Shown in pieces: positions 50,407 through 59,662 of a stretch of 64,000 bases of DNA. The translations under genes and the position numbers were made by a program. The stretch is taken from the NCBI GenBank assembly GCA_040398845.1, contig JBBATH010000002.1:62001-126000 (forward strand). The letters are read 5' to 3'. The notes below the pieces were generated by a model. The model ran no database searches, had not been told where the DNA came from, and was given only the letters and a program-made list of their open reading frames with translations. The stretch comes from WLND01 sp040398845. Lineage in GTDB: Bacteria; Actinomycetota; Actinomycetes; S36-B12. Within the stretch, counting starts at the first letter, position 1. The number at the start of each line of letters is the position of its first letter.

Positions 50407-51489
50407 CTATCGGCCCAAGCGCCCGCGACTGAGCACGCGGGCGAGGGTGAACAAAATGGCGACGAAGATCATGAGAGCAAGTGCTGCTCCCCAGGCTCGG
50501 GTCACAGCATCCGGATACGGGAGTGCAACGTTATTGAAGATATAGGTCGGAAGCGAAGCCACAGGTGATCCGGTGGGATTGAGGATCGTCTGATCGCTAT
50601 TGCCCGCCGCGAGGAGGAGAGGTGCCGTCTCGCCGATGATCCGGGCGATCCCAAGGATTATCGCCGTTACGATGCCCGTTCGAGCCGCTGGCAGGACGAC
50701 CCGAAAGACGGTTCGCGCACGCGTCGACCCGAGGGCCAGTGCCCCCGTCCGGAGTTCATCGGGGACAAGGCGGAGCACCTCCTCAGTGGTGCGGGCAACG
50801 GTCGGGAGCATGAGGATGGCGTAGGCGAGGCCGCCAGCGAGTGCGCTCTGGGTGAGTGCACCCGTGACGATGAGGGTCGTGAGGATGAACAGACCGGCGA
50901 CCACGGAGGGAACGCCGCTCATCGACTGGACGAAGAACCGCACATACGGCACGGCTCGTCCGCGCACCTCGGTGATGTAGATGGCGGTCGCGATGCCGAT
51001 GGGCACCGCGACGAGGGATGCCAGAAAGACGATGAGCGCGGTGCCGAGAACCGCGTGCCCGATACCGCCGTACTCCAGCGGTGTGCTCGGACTGATGTAG
51101 ATGTTGTTCTGTAGCAGGAAGGACGGCGACAGTGCCTTCCATCCGCGGACGATAAGTGCGCCGATGAGCGAGAGGAGGATCACTAGGCTGAAGACAGTCG
51201 CACCGATTGCGCTCACGATGACGATTGAGTCCGCGATGCCACGGCGGCCCCGGGTCACGATTGATGCCAGCGTGGATGCAATGAGCTGCATCGGCAGGTA
51301 GATGGCCACGAGGAGCACCGGCGTTGGAATCGTGCTCGTCTGCCAAAGGAACCAGGTGACCACCGCTGGGATTATGACGGCAAGAACGACCGCCAGCTTG
51401 AATCGTGGGGTGCGCTTGCGCCACGGGCGCTGCGGTCGTTGCTCGGTTAGGTTCGGCAGCGCCGTCGGGTCAAGGGTCTGAGTAGTCAC
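50407..51489 (-). CDS. pstA: Phosphate ABC transporter permease PstA
   Basis: A 360-residue inner-membrane permease forming the phosphate channel with PstC. Around eight hydrophobic helices are visible, including a pair before the conserved domain. The coupling loop reads LRTGALALGSTRARTVFRVVLPAA, with the family ALG core, preceded by PTVARTTEEVLRLVPDE. Translation begins within pstC (4-base overlap). The extra N-terminal helices are common in actinobacteria. Confidence 0.93.
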   Translation of the reverse strand: MTTQTLDPTALPNLTEQRPQRPWRKRTPRFKLAVVLAVIIPAVVTWFLWQTSTIPTPVLLVAIYLPMQLIASTLASIVTRGRRGIADSIVIVSAIGATVFSLVILLSLIGALIVRGWKALSPSFLLQNNIYISPSTPLEYGGIGHAVLGTALIVFLASLVAVPIGIATAIYITEVRGRAVPYVRFFVQSMSGVPSVVAGLFILTTLIVTGALTQSALAGGLAYAILMLPTVARTTEEVLRLVPDELRTGALALGSTRARTVFRVVLPAARTGIVTAIILGIARIIGETAPLLLAAGNSDQTILNPTGSPVASLPTYIFNNVALPYPDAVTRAWGAALALMIFVAILFTLARVLSRGRLGR

Positions 51490-52457
51490 TTCTGCAACCG
51501 TCCAGTCCGGTTAACGATGAGATTTGCTAGGACGTTGACGATGAGGGTCATGATGAACAGGAAGAAGCCGGAGGCGAGGAGCAACTGCAACTCGTACGGG
51601 CCGCTGATCTCTCCGAAGCGTGAAACGATGAGCGTGGCAACCGACCCGCCGCCTGACTCAATGATGTTGTACCAGTTAGTGTCGAAGACGATCTTCAAGA
51701 CGAAGAAGACCGCGATCGTTTCACCGAGCGCCCGGCCAAGCCCCAGCATGATGCCGCCGACGATGCCGCCGCGGCCATACGGGAGTGCGACAAACCGCAG
51801 CATCGTCCACATCGAGCACCCGAGGGCCTCCGAGGCGTTCACCAAGTCCGGCGGGGTCCGACTAAGCACCTCACGCGTGACCGATGTGACGATGGGGATC
51901 ATCATGATTGCGAGGACGAACCCGGCGATGAACGGGGTGCCGAGAAAGTTGCCCGAGGCGTTCTGGAAGATTGGAATCCAACCGAGGTACTGGTTGAGGA
52001 GCTGCTGCCAAACCTCAGCGGTGGGGTTGAGGACGTAGAACGCCCACAGGCCGAGGATGACACTCGGGATCGCTGCCATGAGGTCGATGAGGTTCGTGAG
52101 CATCGAAGCGAGTTTCTTCGGGGCGAGAAACACCATGAAGATCGACATCATGAGCGAGGCCGGAACCGCAATGACCAACGCGACTACGGCGAGGAGGACC
52201 GAGCCGTACAGCATGCCCCAGATGCCCGCTGTGGGCGGATCAGTGTTGATGTCCCACGCAGTGGTCGTGAGGAAGGACAGGCCCTGGGTCTGAAGCACCG
52301 GAATCGTCTGCGCCCCGAGGAAGATCGCAATCCCGGCGAGGACGAATAGCGCCGAGAACGCCGCGGCGGTGATCGTCCGGCTGAACACCCGGTCGCCGCG
52401 GTGAGCCGTCGCCGAGGCAGACAGGTTCCGTCGTTCTTGCACGTCCAAATCGGCCAT
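51486..52457 (-). CDS. pstC: Phosphate ABC transporter permease PstC
   Basis: A 323-residue permease, partner of PstA. It has hydrophobic helices beginning ITAAAFSALFVLAGIAIFLG, the family residues WGMLYGSVLLAVVALVIAVP, and the coupling loop VNASEALGCSMWTMLRFVALP. It is the first gene of the pst operon here, preceded by four contiguous 11-base PHO-box-like units. The gene order pstC-pstA-pstB-pstS differs from the common pstS-first order. Confidence 0.93.
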   Translation of the reverse strand: MADLDVQERRNLSASATAHRGDRVFSRTITAAAFSALFVLAGIAIFLGAQTIPVLQTQGLSFLTTTAWDINTDPPTAGIWGMLYGSVLLAVVALVIAVPASLMMSIFMVFLAPKKLASMLTNLIDLMAAIPSVILGLWAFYVLNPTAEVWQQLLNQYLGWIPIFQNASGNFLGTPFIAGFVLAIMMIPIVTSVTREVLSRTPPDLVNASEALGCSMWTMLRFVALPYGRGGIVGGIMLGLGRALGETIAVFFVLKIVFDTNWYNIIESGGGSVATLIVSRFGEISGPYELQLLLASGFFLFIMTLIVNVLANLIVNRTGRLQK

Positions 52458-52496
52458 GTGATGAGTCTTGCGAAGATCGGCATCGCAGGAGGGCGC

Positions 52497-52540
52497 TCAG
52501 CGTTAACGCTCGTCGACAACTACATGAACGGAGGATGAAC
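52497..52540 (-). promoter_or_regulatory. Putative four-unit PHO box upstream of pstC
   Basis: On the minus strand four contiguous 11-base units follow each other: GTTCATCCTCC (52530-52540), GTTCATGTAGT (52519-52529), TGTCGACGAGC (52508-52518) and GTTAACGCTGA (52497-52507). Units 1, 2 and 4 begin GTTCA or GTTAA, as in PhoP operators of actinobacteria. The array lies 40-83 bases before the pstC start. Confidence 0.75.
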
Positions 52541-52548
52541 GAGCTCGA

Positions 52549-53055
52549 TTACGGCCGTTCCACCGCGTTTTTGACCCCCTTGGCTCCCATGCTCACCACG
52601 AGCATCCGCACGGTCTCGACACCCGTGTTCGTGCCGTTGTGCCACACGCCGACCGCTTCGATCAGGGCCGATCCAGCCCGGAACTCCTTCACAACTCCCC
52701 CGTCGTATTCAACGGTGATGGCGCCCTCGAGCACATACACATAGGTCGGCACCGGATTCTTGATCCAGCCAGTCTCCTGTCCAGGTTCGATCACCATAAT
52801 CGAACTCGACACCTGCGCCTTGCCCTTGGTCGGATATCGAAGGGGCTGGTCCAGGACGGTGAGCCGTTGAGCATCAAAGAGGACTCGCGGTCCGCTGGCC
52901 GCAGCACCTCCCTGGGTCAGCACGCTCACAACGGCGGGGTCGTTGGACCCGCATCCCGTCACGATGCCCGCGCTCATGACGAAAGAAGCGACGAGGAATA
53001 CACCGGATCTCCGCACCCTTCGACGATAGCCCATGGCCCGAGCAGCATGGCGCAT
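52549..53055 (-). CDS. Cupin-domain lipoprotein
   Basis: A 168-residue protein: basic N-terminus, hydrophobic signal with lipobox IVTGCGS, then a single cupin barrel (EPGQETGWIKNPVPTYVYVLEG and GSALIEAVGVWHNGTNTG). The metal-binding His set is incomplete: one His is visible in VWHNG, so metal binding is doubtful. It is membrane-anchored on the outside. It lies upstream of pstC in the same direction, but the PHO box separates them. Function unknown. Confidence 0.72.
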   Translation of the reverse strand: MRHAARAMGYRRRVRRSGVFLVASFVMSAGIVTGCGSNDPAVVSVLTQGGAAASGPRVLFDAQRLTVLDQPLRYPTKGKAQVSSSIMVIEPGQETGWIKNPVPTYVYVLEGAITVEYDGGVVKEFRAGSALIEAVGVWHNGTNTGVETVRMLVVSMGAKGVKNAVERP

Positions 53056-53096
53056 GTTCGCCCTGTGGTTATTTCGTTCTGTGGTTGTATCCGCAG

Positions 53097-53810
53097 ATGG
53101 ACATCCTCAGTTGGCTCAGGCCGGCGCGCACCGTTCCGATCACCCGTTGGCGTTCGTCCTCACGCTGGCGCGCACGTCCCGGCACCCTCTCCATCCTCGC
53201 GCTGGGCCTCTATCTCTTCGGCACCGGCGACGCGATGCTCGTCCAGTCTGGGCTAGGAGTCAGCCCCTGGACCGTCCTCGCCCAGGGCCTCGCCGCCCGG
53301 CTTGGCGTATCCATTGGCCTCGCGACATTCATCGTGAGCGTCGCCGTCCTCCTGCTCTGGATCCCACTCCGTGAGCGACCCGGCCTCGGGACTATCTCCA
53401 ACGCGGTCATCATCGCGGTCGCTCTTCAGGTCGGCGTGACGTTCCTGCCGAGCCCCTCGAACGTGTTCACTCAATTCGCCTTCGTGATCGGGGGGATCCT
53501 CATCATTGGGCTGGGCAGCGGCCTCTACCTCACTACCCGCATGGGCCCAGGGCCGCGTGACGGCTGGATGACCGGCATCCATCTGCGCACCGGGTGGCCG
53601 GTGAGTGGCGTCCGCTTGGGTATCGAGGTCGTCGTGCTCGCCGCGGGCTGGCTGCTCGGCGGGACCGTCGGCATTGGCACGGTCATGTTCGCCATCCTCA
53701 TCGGACCTTCGGTCGGATACGGACTCATGCTCGTTGGAGCCGTCGGACGCGACCCGAACGCCGCGATTCCGGTCGAACAGGACCCCGACTTTCCAGAGCT
53801 CGACGCCTAA
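53097..53810 (+). CDS. YczE/YitT-like membrane protein
   Basis: A 237-residue integral membrane protein with five or six predicted helices. Family-like segments are LGLYLFGTGDAMLVQSGLG, SPWTVLAQGLAARLGVSIGL and GSGLYLTTRMGPGPRDGWM (the TxxGxGPRDxLM pattern), plus RLGIEVVVLAAGWLLGG. These proteins are widespread, with no settled role. ATG 53097 is chosen over TTG 53085. Divergent from the cupin gene by 41 bases. The interval 53811-53924 holds nothing I can support. Confidence 0.75.
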   Translation: MDILSWLRPARTVPITRWRSSSRWRARPGTLSILALGLYLFGTGDAMLVQSGLGVSPWTVLAQGLAARLGVSIGLATFIVSVAVLLLWIPLRERPGLGTISNAVIIAVALQVGVTFLPSPSNVFTQFAFVIGGILIIGLGSGLYLTTRMGPGPRDGWMTGIHLRTGWPVSGVRLGIEVVVLAAGWLLGGTVGIGTVMFAILIGPSVGYGLMLVGAVGRDPNAAIPVEQDPDFPELDA

Positions 53811-53924
53811 GGTCCACCCACTTGGCATGACCATGTCTCCCGGAAACGAACCCACGGTGCCCCCGCTTCGGCGCCCTCAAGCGAGGCGTCCCCGCCAGCC
53901 CGCGTGTGCAGCTCAGCGAGGCTC

Positions 53925-54776
53925 CTACTTGATCGTCGTCCGACTGAACTTGCGCACCGAGAGCGTCGCAAAGACCGCAATGATGAGCGCGCACGCCATG
54001 ACGGTGTAAGGGATCGGATGCTGCAGCGGCCAGTAGTCGGGCTGGATACCAGTTGGGTTACCGAAGAGCTCACGGGTCGCAAGAACAAGGGTCGAAACCG
54101 GATTGAAGGCAGCGAATGCCTGCAGCCAATCGGGCATCGACGAGATGGGCACGAAGGCATTTGACAGGAAGGTCACGGGGAAGAGCCAAGCGAGCCCGGC
54201 GGTGCTCGCCGTCTCCGGATTCGGCATCGCCAAGCCGATCGTCGAACCCACCCATGACACGGTGTACGCGAACAGCAGAAGCAGCAAATAGGCGTAGATC
54301 GCGTTCAGGAGTCCCCCGGTGATGCGCCAGCCGATGATGAACCCGGTGATGCTCAGCACGGCGAGGACGAGTGTTTGTCGCGCAGCGTCGGCGAAGGTGC
54401 GGCCGATGAGCACTGCGCCGTGCGCCATCGGCAGCGCCCTGAATCGGTCAATGAGGCCCTTGCGCATGTCCTCCGCTATGCCGACAGTGCTGGCAGCCGC
54501 GGCAAACGCCACCGTCTGCCCAAAAATCCCAGGCATGAGGTAGTTGCGATAGGCATTGGCCGCCTCCTCGGGATTCGCCCCGTCCCCAGGAATGGGGATC
54601 GCCCCGCCGAAGACGTAGGCGAAGAGGAGCACGAAGATGACCGGCTGGACGAGGGAGAAGAACAGCGACTCAGGTACCCGGATCGACTGGATGAGGTTGC
54701 GGCGCGCGACAACAATGCCATCGTGAATGGCCCAGCCAACGATTGGCCGGCTCCGCACCGGTGCAACGGTGGTCAT
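53925..54776 (-). CDS. ABC-2 type exporter permease (DrrB-like)
   Basis: A 283-residue membrane protein of the ABC-2 (DrrB/NodJ) family with six helices, including FFSLVQPVIFVLLFAYVFGG, MPGIFGQTVAFAAAASTVG and the region EDMRKGLIDRFRALPM, which follows helix 2 in this family. It pairs with the ATPase gene, whose stop it overlaps by four bases. Such pairs export drugs or lipid-like molecules. The cargo is not evident. Confidence 0.88.
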   Translation of the reverse strand: MTTVAPVRSRPIVGWAIHDGIVVARRNLIQSIRVPESLFFSLVQPVIFVLLFAYVFGGAIPIPGDGANPEEAANAYRNYLMPGIFGQTVAFAAAASTVGIAEDMRKGLIDRFRALPMAHGAVLIGRTFADAARQTLVLAVLSITGFIIGWRITGGLLNAIYAYLLLLLFAYTVSWVGSTIGLAMPNPETASTAGLAWLFPVTFLSNAFVPISSMPDWLQAFAAFNPVSTLVLATRELFGNPTGIQPDYWPLQHPIPYTVMACALIIAVFATLSVRKFSRTTIK

Positions 54777-55771
54777 GATTGACGTCCCCTTCGGCCGCGC
54801 TTGGCTACGACTGGTGTTTCTTCCTCGGCAGCGTGGCCGGTGAGCGACATGAAGACATCATCGAGGGTGGGCCTTCGGAGCAAGAGGTCACTCACCTCGA
54901 TCCCGGCAACGTCCAGTGCTCGAATCGCATTCACGAGAACTGTCGAGCCGCCCGAGACAGGAGCCGAGACCCGCCCCTCCTCGATCGCGGGCTCACCGGT
55001 GCTCACTGTTCGCAGAACATCTGCAGCGGCGCTGGCCTGACCGAGGTTCACGACCGTGACCTCAATACGGTCACCGCCGATCTGGTCCTTGAGCACCTCG
55101 GCAGTGCCGTGCGCGATGACACGTCCGTGATCAATCACCACGATGTCCTGAGCAAGCTGATCGGCCTCCTCGAGGTACTGGGTCGTGAGGAGCACTGTCG
55201 TGCCCTCGGCAACGAGGCCCTCGATCACCGCCCACATTCCGAGCCGCGATCGAGGATCAAGGCCGGTGGTCGGCTCGTCAAGGAAGAGAATGGACGGCCG
55301 CGCGATGAGACTGGAAGCAAGGTCGAGCCTTCGTCTCATACCACCGGAGTAGGTGCGAACGGATCTATCGGCGGCCTCCGATAGATCAAACGAGTCGAGG
55401 AGCTCCTGGGAACGGCGCTTTACGTAATTGGGTTCGAGATGGTAAAGATCACCGAACATTCGCAGATTTTCACGGCCGGTGAGGTACTCGTCGACCGCTG
55501 CGTACTGCCCCGTAAGGCCAATCGCGCGGCGCACCTCATCCGGCTGGGTCACAACATCGAATCCGGAGACTCGGGCAGTGCCCGCGGTCGGGGTGAGAAG
55601 GGTCGAGAGGATCCGGACCATCGTGGTCTTGCCTGCACCATTCGGGCCGAGCAGTCCGACCACCTGACCCCGCTCGACCGTGAGATCCATACCGTCGAGC
55701 GCGACAACGTCACCGAACTTCTTCACCACACCTTCAGCAAAGACTGCCGTGTCATCACTCATATCGGGCAC
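54773..55771 (-). CDS. ABC exporter ATP-binding protein (DrrA-like)
   Basis: A 332-residue ATPase of the daunorubicin-resistance type. Walker A GLLGPNGAGKTT, signature YSGGMRRRLDLA, Walker B ILFLDEPTTGLDP, switch region LLTTQYLEEAD; the TTQYLEEADxLA sequence is typical of DrrA. The DrrA-type C-terminal domain follows (LKDQIGGDRIEVTV). It is 19 bases after ilvA and couples to the permease gene. Its substrate is unknown. Confidence 0.9.
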   Translation of the reverse strand: MPDMSDDTAVFAEGVVKKFGDVVALDGMDLTVERGQVVGLLGPNGAGKTTMVRILSTLLTPTAGTARVSGFDVVTQPDEVRRAIGLTGQYAAVDEYLTGRENLRMFGDLYHLEPNYVKRRSQELLDSFDLSEAADRSVRTYSGGMRRRLDLASSLIARPSILFLDEPTTGLDPRSRLGMWAVIEGLVAEGTTVLLTTQYLEEADQLAQDIVVIDHGRVIAHGTAEVLKDQIGGDRIEVTVVNLGQASAAADVLRTVSTGEPAIEEGRVSAPVSGGSTVLVNAIRALDVAGIEVSDLLLRRPTLDDVFMSLTGHAAEEETPVVAKRGRRGRQS

Positions 55772-55790
55772 CCTACCGAAGGCACACGAC

Positions 55791-57023
55791 TCAGCCGAAA
55801 TCGTGGCTGATCAACTGCGAGACCACGCGATACTCAGCTTCGAGGACCCCGAGCACCTCATCGCAGTGCTCCGCGCCGCGCGTTTCCATCTGCACCACAA
55901 TGTCGACCTCATCAACCCCGAGGCCCACATCGAGTCGATCGTGTCGAACCTCGAGAACATTGGCCCGCAGGTCCTTCACCTCCGCCAGAAGTCGGGCGAG
56001 GGACCCGGGTTTGTCCGGTACCCGCACCGAAACCGTGAGGTAACGTCCGGCGGCTGCCAAACCATGTCGAATGATCCGGAGGAGGAGCAGGGAGTCGACA
56101 TTGCCACCCGAGATGACGACGGCAACGGGCGGCTCGAAGGACTGCGGGTTCGCAAGGACGGCCGCAGTTGCCACCGCCCCAGCCGGCTCGACGAGCAGCT
56201 TCGCACGCTCAAGCAGGAGAAGTACCGCCCGAGAGATCTCCACCTCCGAGACCGTCTCAATGTCATCGACATAGTCCTGGACGATGGCAAACGGCACGGC
56301 GCCAGGTCGTCCGACAGCGATGCCGTCCGCCATCGTCGCCATCCGCTCGAGGGGCAATGGTCTTCCCGCCGCCAGTGACGCAGGGTAAGCAGCAGCCTCC
56401 TGCGCCTGAACCCCCACCACGCGCACATCAGGACGCTGAGACTTCACCGCCATTGCGATGCCAGCAAGCAGGCCACCCCCGCCCGTGCACACCACGATTG
56501 TGCGGACATCAGGGATCTTTCGAAGGATCTCCAGCCCGACCGTGCCCTGGCCCGCGACGATGTCGACGTGATCGAATGGATGGATGAGCACAGCGCCGGT
56601 CTCATCGCCGAAGGCAATGGCCGCCGACAGCGCCTCGTCGATCGTCGACCCGGCGAATCGAACCTCTGCCCCATAGGCACGTGTCGCTTGCACCTTGGGG
56701 ATAGTCGCACCCTCAGGCATGAACACGGTCGCCCGGACCCCCAGAAGCTGAGCTGCCAGCGCAACCCCCTGGGCGTGATTGCCCGCACTTGCAGCCACAA
56801 CACCTCGCCCGCGCTCCTCCTCGGACAGGAGCGAGATCCGGTTATAGGCGCCCCGGATCTTGAACGAGCCGGCACGTTGCAGGTTCTCGGTGATGAGATG
56901 CACCCGGCCGCCTACCCGGTCATCGAGCCATCTGGCCCCGGCAATCGGCAACTCTCGGATTACCCCCGATAGTCGCTCGGCCGCTGCTTCGATGTCACCG
57001 AGCGTCACAGTGGTTGTGCTCAT
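55791..57023 (-). CDS. ilvA: Threonine ammonia-lyase with C-terminal ACT domain
   Basis: A 410-residue PLP enzyme deaminating threonine to 2-oxobutanoate. The Schiff-base lysine is in GSFKIRGAYN (Lys55), the phosphate-binding loop is TGGGGLLAGIA, and ASAGNHAQGVA is typical. A single ACT-like domain (TVSVRVPDKPGSLARLLAEV) ends the protein, the architecture of the shorter IlvA/TdcB group. It starts four bases inside the DUF2786 gene. It may serve isoleucine biosynthesis or threonine breakdown. Confidence 0.93.
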   Translation of the reverse strand: MSTTTVTLGDIEAAAERLSGVIRELPIAGARWLDDRVGGRVHLITENLQRAGSFKIRGAYNRISLLSEEERGRGVVAASAGNHAQGVALAAQLLGVRATVFMPEGATIPKVQATRAYGAEVRFAGSTIDEALSAAIAFGDETGAVLIHPFDHVDIVAGQGTVGLEILRKIPDVRTIVVCTGGGGLLAGIAMAVKSQRPDVRVVGVQAQEAAAYPASLAAGRPLPLERMATMADGIAVGRPGAVPFAIVQDYVDDIETVSEVEISRAVLLLLERAKLLVEPAGAVATAAVLANPQSFEPPVAVVISGGNVDSLLLLRIIRHGLAAAGRYLTVSVRVPDKPGSLARLLAEVKDLRANVLEVRHDRLDVGLGVDEVDIVVQMETRGAEHCDEVLGVLEAEYRVVSQLISHDFG

Positions 57024-57829
57024 GGGCTCGATCCTTGCACCGGCTTCTTGCCAGGCAGAGCTTGCTGCGCCGCGAGCCTCGCCAAGGACGCGGCCCTTCG
57101 CCCAGCATTGCCCGAGGATCCGCCGTCACCTCGCACTCCACCCGTGTACCCGGCCCAGGACCCACGAGCCTTCGAGGTGCTGCAATGGAAGTCGCCGATC
57201 TCCTCCGACTTCTCGCGCAGCACGAGCGACCGATCAATTCCATCGGGCTCCGCCGGTGCCCGATACGCCTGCTCAGTGGCCGCCTCGCGAGCCTCGGACA
57301 GGCGCTCATGAATCCTTGGGACGTACGCCTGATAAAACGCCACCCTCGCCGTCTGGGCTGTGTGCTGCTTCACCACCTGACGGGTGCGTGCACCCTCCTT
57401 GACCACGGCGACGTATGTTTCCCGCCGCCACGGGCCAACCGCAAGCCAGGTCTGTGCCGCCGCCGTCATCTGCACTGCTAGCGATGAGAACAGTGCATTC
57501 ACCACCTCTAGGTCAGAGGGCATTCCGTAGGCAATAACGAAGGTTGAATCTGACGCGACGTCGAGCTTGACGTCATTCGCCTGTGACACCGCGATGAACA
57601 GCGAGATGAGGTGACGGTTCGCGCGCTTGCCCTTGTCGCCAATGATGACGGTGCGCATCTCGGGTTGCTCCCGCTGCTCCTTTTTTGCCGTGCGAGACCT
57701 CGCCATCGCCAGATCGATGCTCGCGGCAGTCGCCAGGGACTGTGCCTTCATCAGGTAGGCATCGGCCTCTTCTGCGTTGTCGGTGCGCTCTGCCTTGGCC
57801 AGCAGGGCAGCGATTCGGTCAATCGACAT
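57020..57829 (-). CDS. DUF2786-domain protein
   Basis: A 269-residue protein whose N-terminus is a DUF2786 domain (MSIDRIAALLAKAERTDNAE then EADAYLMKAQSLA). The middle region is a soluble alpha/beta domain and the C-terminus is low-complexity Gly/Ala/Arg rich. ATG 57829 begins the domain; the longer frame to 57907 is not family-like. It overlaps the HEXXH gene by 11 bases and ilvA by four. The function is unknown; linkage to the HEXXH protein suggests a joint role. Confidence 0.82.
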   Translation of the reverse strand: MSIDRIAALLAKAERTDNAEEADAYLMKAQSLATAASIDLAMARSRTAKKEQREQPEMRTVIIGDKGKRANRHLISLFIAVSQANDVKLDVASDSTFVIAYGMPSDLEVVNALFSSLAVQMTAAAQTWLAVGPWRRETYVAVVKEGARTRQVVKQHTAQTARVAFYQAYVPRIHERLSEAREAATEQAYRAPAEPDGIDRSLVLREKSEEIGDFHCSTSKARGSWAGYTGGVRGDGGSSGNAGRRAASLARLAAQQALPGKKPVQGSSP

Positions 57830-58319
57830 GGGCGGGAACCACCAGTCCCTTCGACTCAAAGCAGCTCCGCAGGAGGAGAGCAGACTCCAGCGTCTGAGCA
57901 CGACCAACGAGCTCGACCATCACGGCGCGAAATCGGGGGCCGTGGGCCGCTTGTGGAGCATGAGAGCCCTGGCAGAAGGCGGAATTGCGGTGATGGGCGA
58001 ACTCGTGCAGCAAAACCGACTCCCGGCAGGCCCAGGTCGCAGCCATCGGAATGGCGATCACTCCGTCTGAGTAATGCGCTCGGGTATCGCCGCGTCGATG
58101 CCGCGCCGAGACCGGCGAAATGTCCGGATACATCGTCACCAAGTTCTCGACATACTGCTGAACCGCAGGCAACGATCCGAACCGGGTCTGCACTGGCAAC
58201 TCGAGGCGAGAGCCGAAGAAGTCGATGACACCGCCTCGATCAATCGCCGCGGACCATTGGTCCTCGGCTGCGTAGACCGCCGCGCGATCGACGTCCCTGC
58301 TCATCGTGGCACCTGCCAT
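57819..58319 (-). CDS. HEXXH-motif putative metallohydrolase (TIGR04338-like)
   Basis: A 166-residue protein with the zinc motif LLHEFAHHRN (HExxH) and a downstream HGPRFRAVMVELVG that may supply the third ligand and helix. Its size and composition match the small actinobacterial metallohydrolase family TIGR04338 as I recall it. No signal peptide is visible. It overlaps the DUF2786 gene by 11 bases and is divergent from the MFS gene. The substrate is unknown. Confidence 0.72.
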   Translation of the reverse strand: MAGATMSRDVDRAAVYAAEDQWSAAIDRGGVIDFFGSRLELPVQTRFGSLPAVQQYVENLVTMYPDISPVSARHRRGDTRAHYSDGVIAIPMAATWACRESVLLHEFAHHRNSAFCQGSHAPQAAHGPRFRAVMVELVGRAQTLESALLLRSCFESKGLVVPAHVD

Positions 58320-58357
58320 CGAACCTCCCCTGAATGTACCGAGGATAAGGTCACCGG

Positions 58358-59662
58358 GTGGGTCCTGTTACTCGCCTGCAGGGCGCAATCCGAAGCACGC
58401 CGATGCTTCGCGATCTTCCGCGCGAGGTCGCAGTGCTCTCCGCCGTCGCATTCTGCGTCGCGCTCGGATTCGGGATCCTAGCGCCCGCCCTACCCGTCTT
58501 CGCTCGGACCTTCGACGTCACCGCCCTTCAGGCAAGTGCCGTCATCTCCGTGTTCGCTCTCGTCCGCTTCGTCACATCACCGATCTCCGGTGTCATGGTC
58601 GATCGCTGGGGCGAACGAGTCGTACTCACGAGCGGACTCATAATTGTCGCAGTCTCCAGTGCCGCAGCGGGATTTTCACAGTCGTACCATCAACTCCTGG
58701 TCCTACGCGGCATTGGCGGCCTCGGATCGTCCATGTTCACGGTCTCGGCCCTCGCACTGCTCCTGCGCGTCGTTCACTCCTCTCAGCGCGGCCGAGCCGC
58801 AGGCGCCTTCCAAGGTGGTTTCCTCCTCGGTGGAGTCACAGGTCCCGCTGTCGGCGGTCTCGTCGTCGCCTGGTCCATCAGGGCACCGTTCTTCGTCTAC
58901 GCAGCCACCCTCGGGCTCGCCGCCGTCGTCGCGGTCGGATTCCTCGCCAAGGCGCACCTTGCTGAGCGCGAGCAGGAGGTCTCGCACGGGGAGGCAGGCA
59001 AGTTTGAGCGACTTCGCGAGGCCTTCCAGGATCGTGGATACCGGGCAGCCCTCGGGGTGAGCCTCGTCACGGGGTTCGTCGTCTTCGGAATGCGCGCCTC
59101 CATCGTTCCGCTGTTCATCACCGAGGGCATGGACAAGAGTGCGTCCCTCGTCGGCATCGGTTTTCTCATCGCTGCTGCATGCCAGGCCGTGCTCCTCCTG
59201 CCTGCCGGACGAATGGCCGATACGGAGGGCAGGCGCAAGGCAATGCTCATCGGCACGGTCACCACGGCGGTCGGCATGTTGGCGCTCACCGCAGCCGACG
59301 TGGTCGTTAACGGGTGGGGCACTACCGCAGTTGCCGCCACGGCGTTGTTCCTGCTCGCCATGGCAATTCAGGGAGTCGCGGGAGCGTTCCTTGCCTCCGC
59401 TCCAGCGGCGGTCGTCGGTGACGTCGTGGGTGGGCGCAAGGGAGGTGTCGTCGTCGCGACCTTTCAGATGATGTCTGATCTCGGTGCCGTGCTCGGACCC
59501 CTCATCGCCGGAGTGCTCGTCGACATGTTCGATTTCGACTGGGCATTTGCAGCGGGTTCGGCTTTGAGCGTCGGAGCGGTTATCTTGGTTCTCGTGATGC
59601 CTGAAACGTTGCATCGCACAACCGCATCAAATGACGATCACTCCGAGGAGAACGTTTCGTGA
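58358..59662 (+). CDS. Major facilitator superfamily transporter
   Basis: A 434-residue transporter with twelve predicted helices, opening with VAFCVALGFGILAPALPVFA and carrying the drug-exporter motif DRWGERVVLTSGLIIV (motif A, loop 2-3) and GGVTGPAVGGLV (motif C-like, as in drug:proton antiporters). GTG 58358 has ATAAGG upstream. Its stop overlaps the sulfatase start as GTGA. It probably exports a small molecule, or imports a product of the sulfatase; the motif C favours export. Confidence 0.88.
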   Translation: MGPVTRLQGAIRSTPMLRDLPREVAVLSAVAFCVALGFGILAPALPVFARTFDVTALQASAVISVFALVRFVTSPISGVMVDRWGERVVLTSGLIIVAVSSAAAGFSQSYHQLLVLRGIGGLGSSMFTVSALALLLRVVHSSQRGRAAGAFQGGFLLGGVTGPAVGGLVVAWSIRAPFFVYAATLGLAAVVAVGFLAKAHLAEREQEVSHGEAGKFERLREAFQDRGYRAALGVSLVTGFVVFGMRASIVPLFITEGMDKSASLVGIGFLIAAACQAVLLLPAGRMADTEGRRKAMLIGTVTTAVGMLALTAADVVVNGWGTTAVAATALFLLAMAIQGVAGAFLASAPAAVVGDVVGGRKGGVVVATFQMMSDLGAVLGPLIAGVLVDMFDFDWAFAAGSALSVGAVILVLVMPETLHRTTASNDDHSEENVS

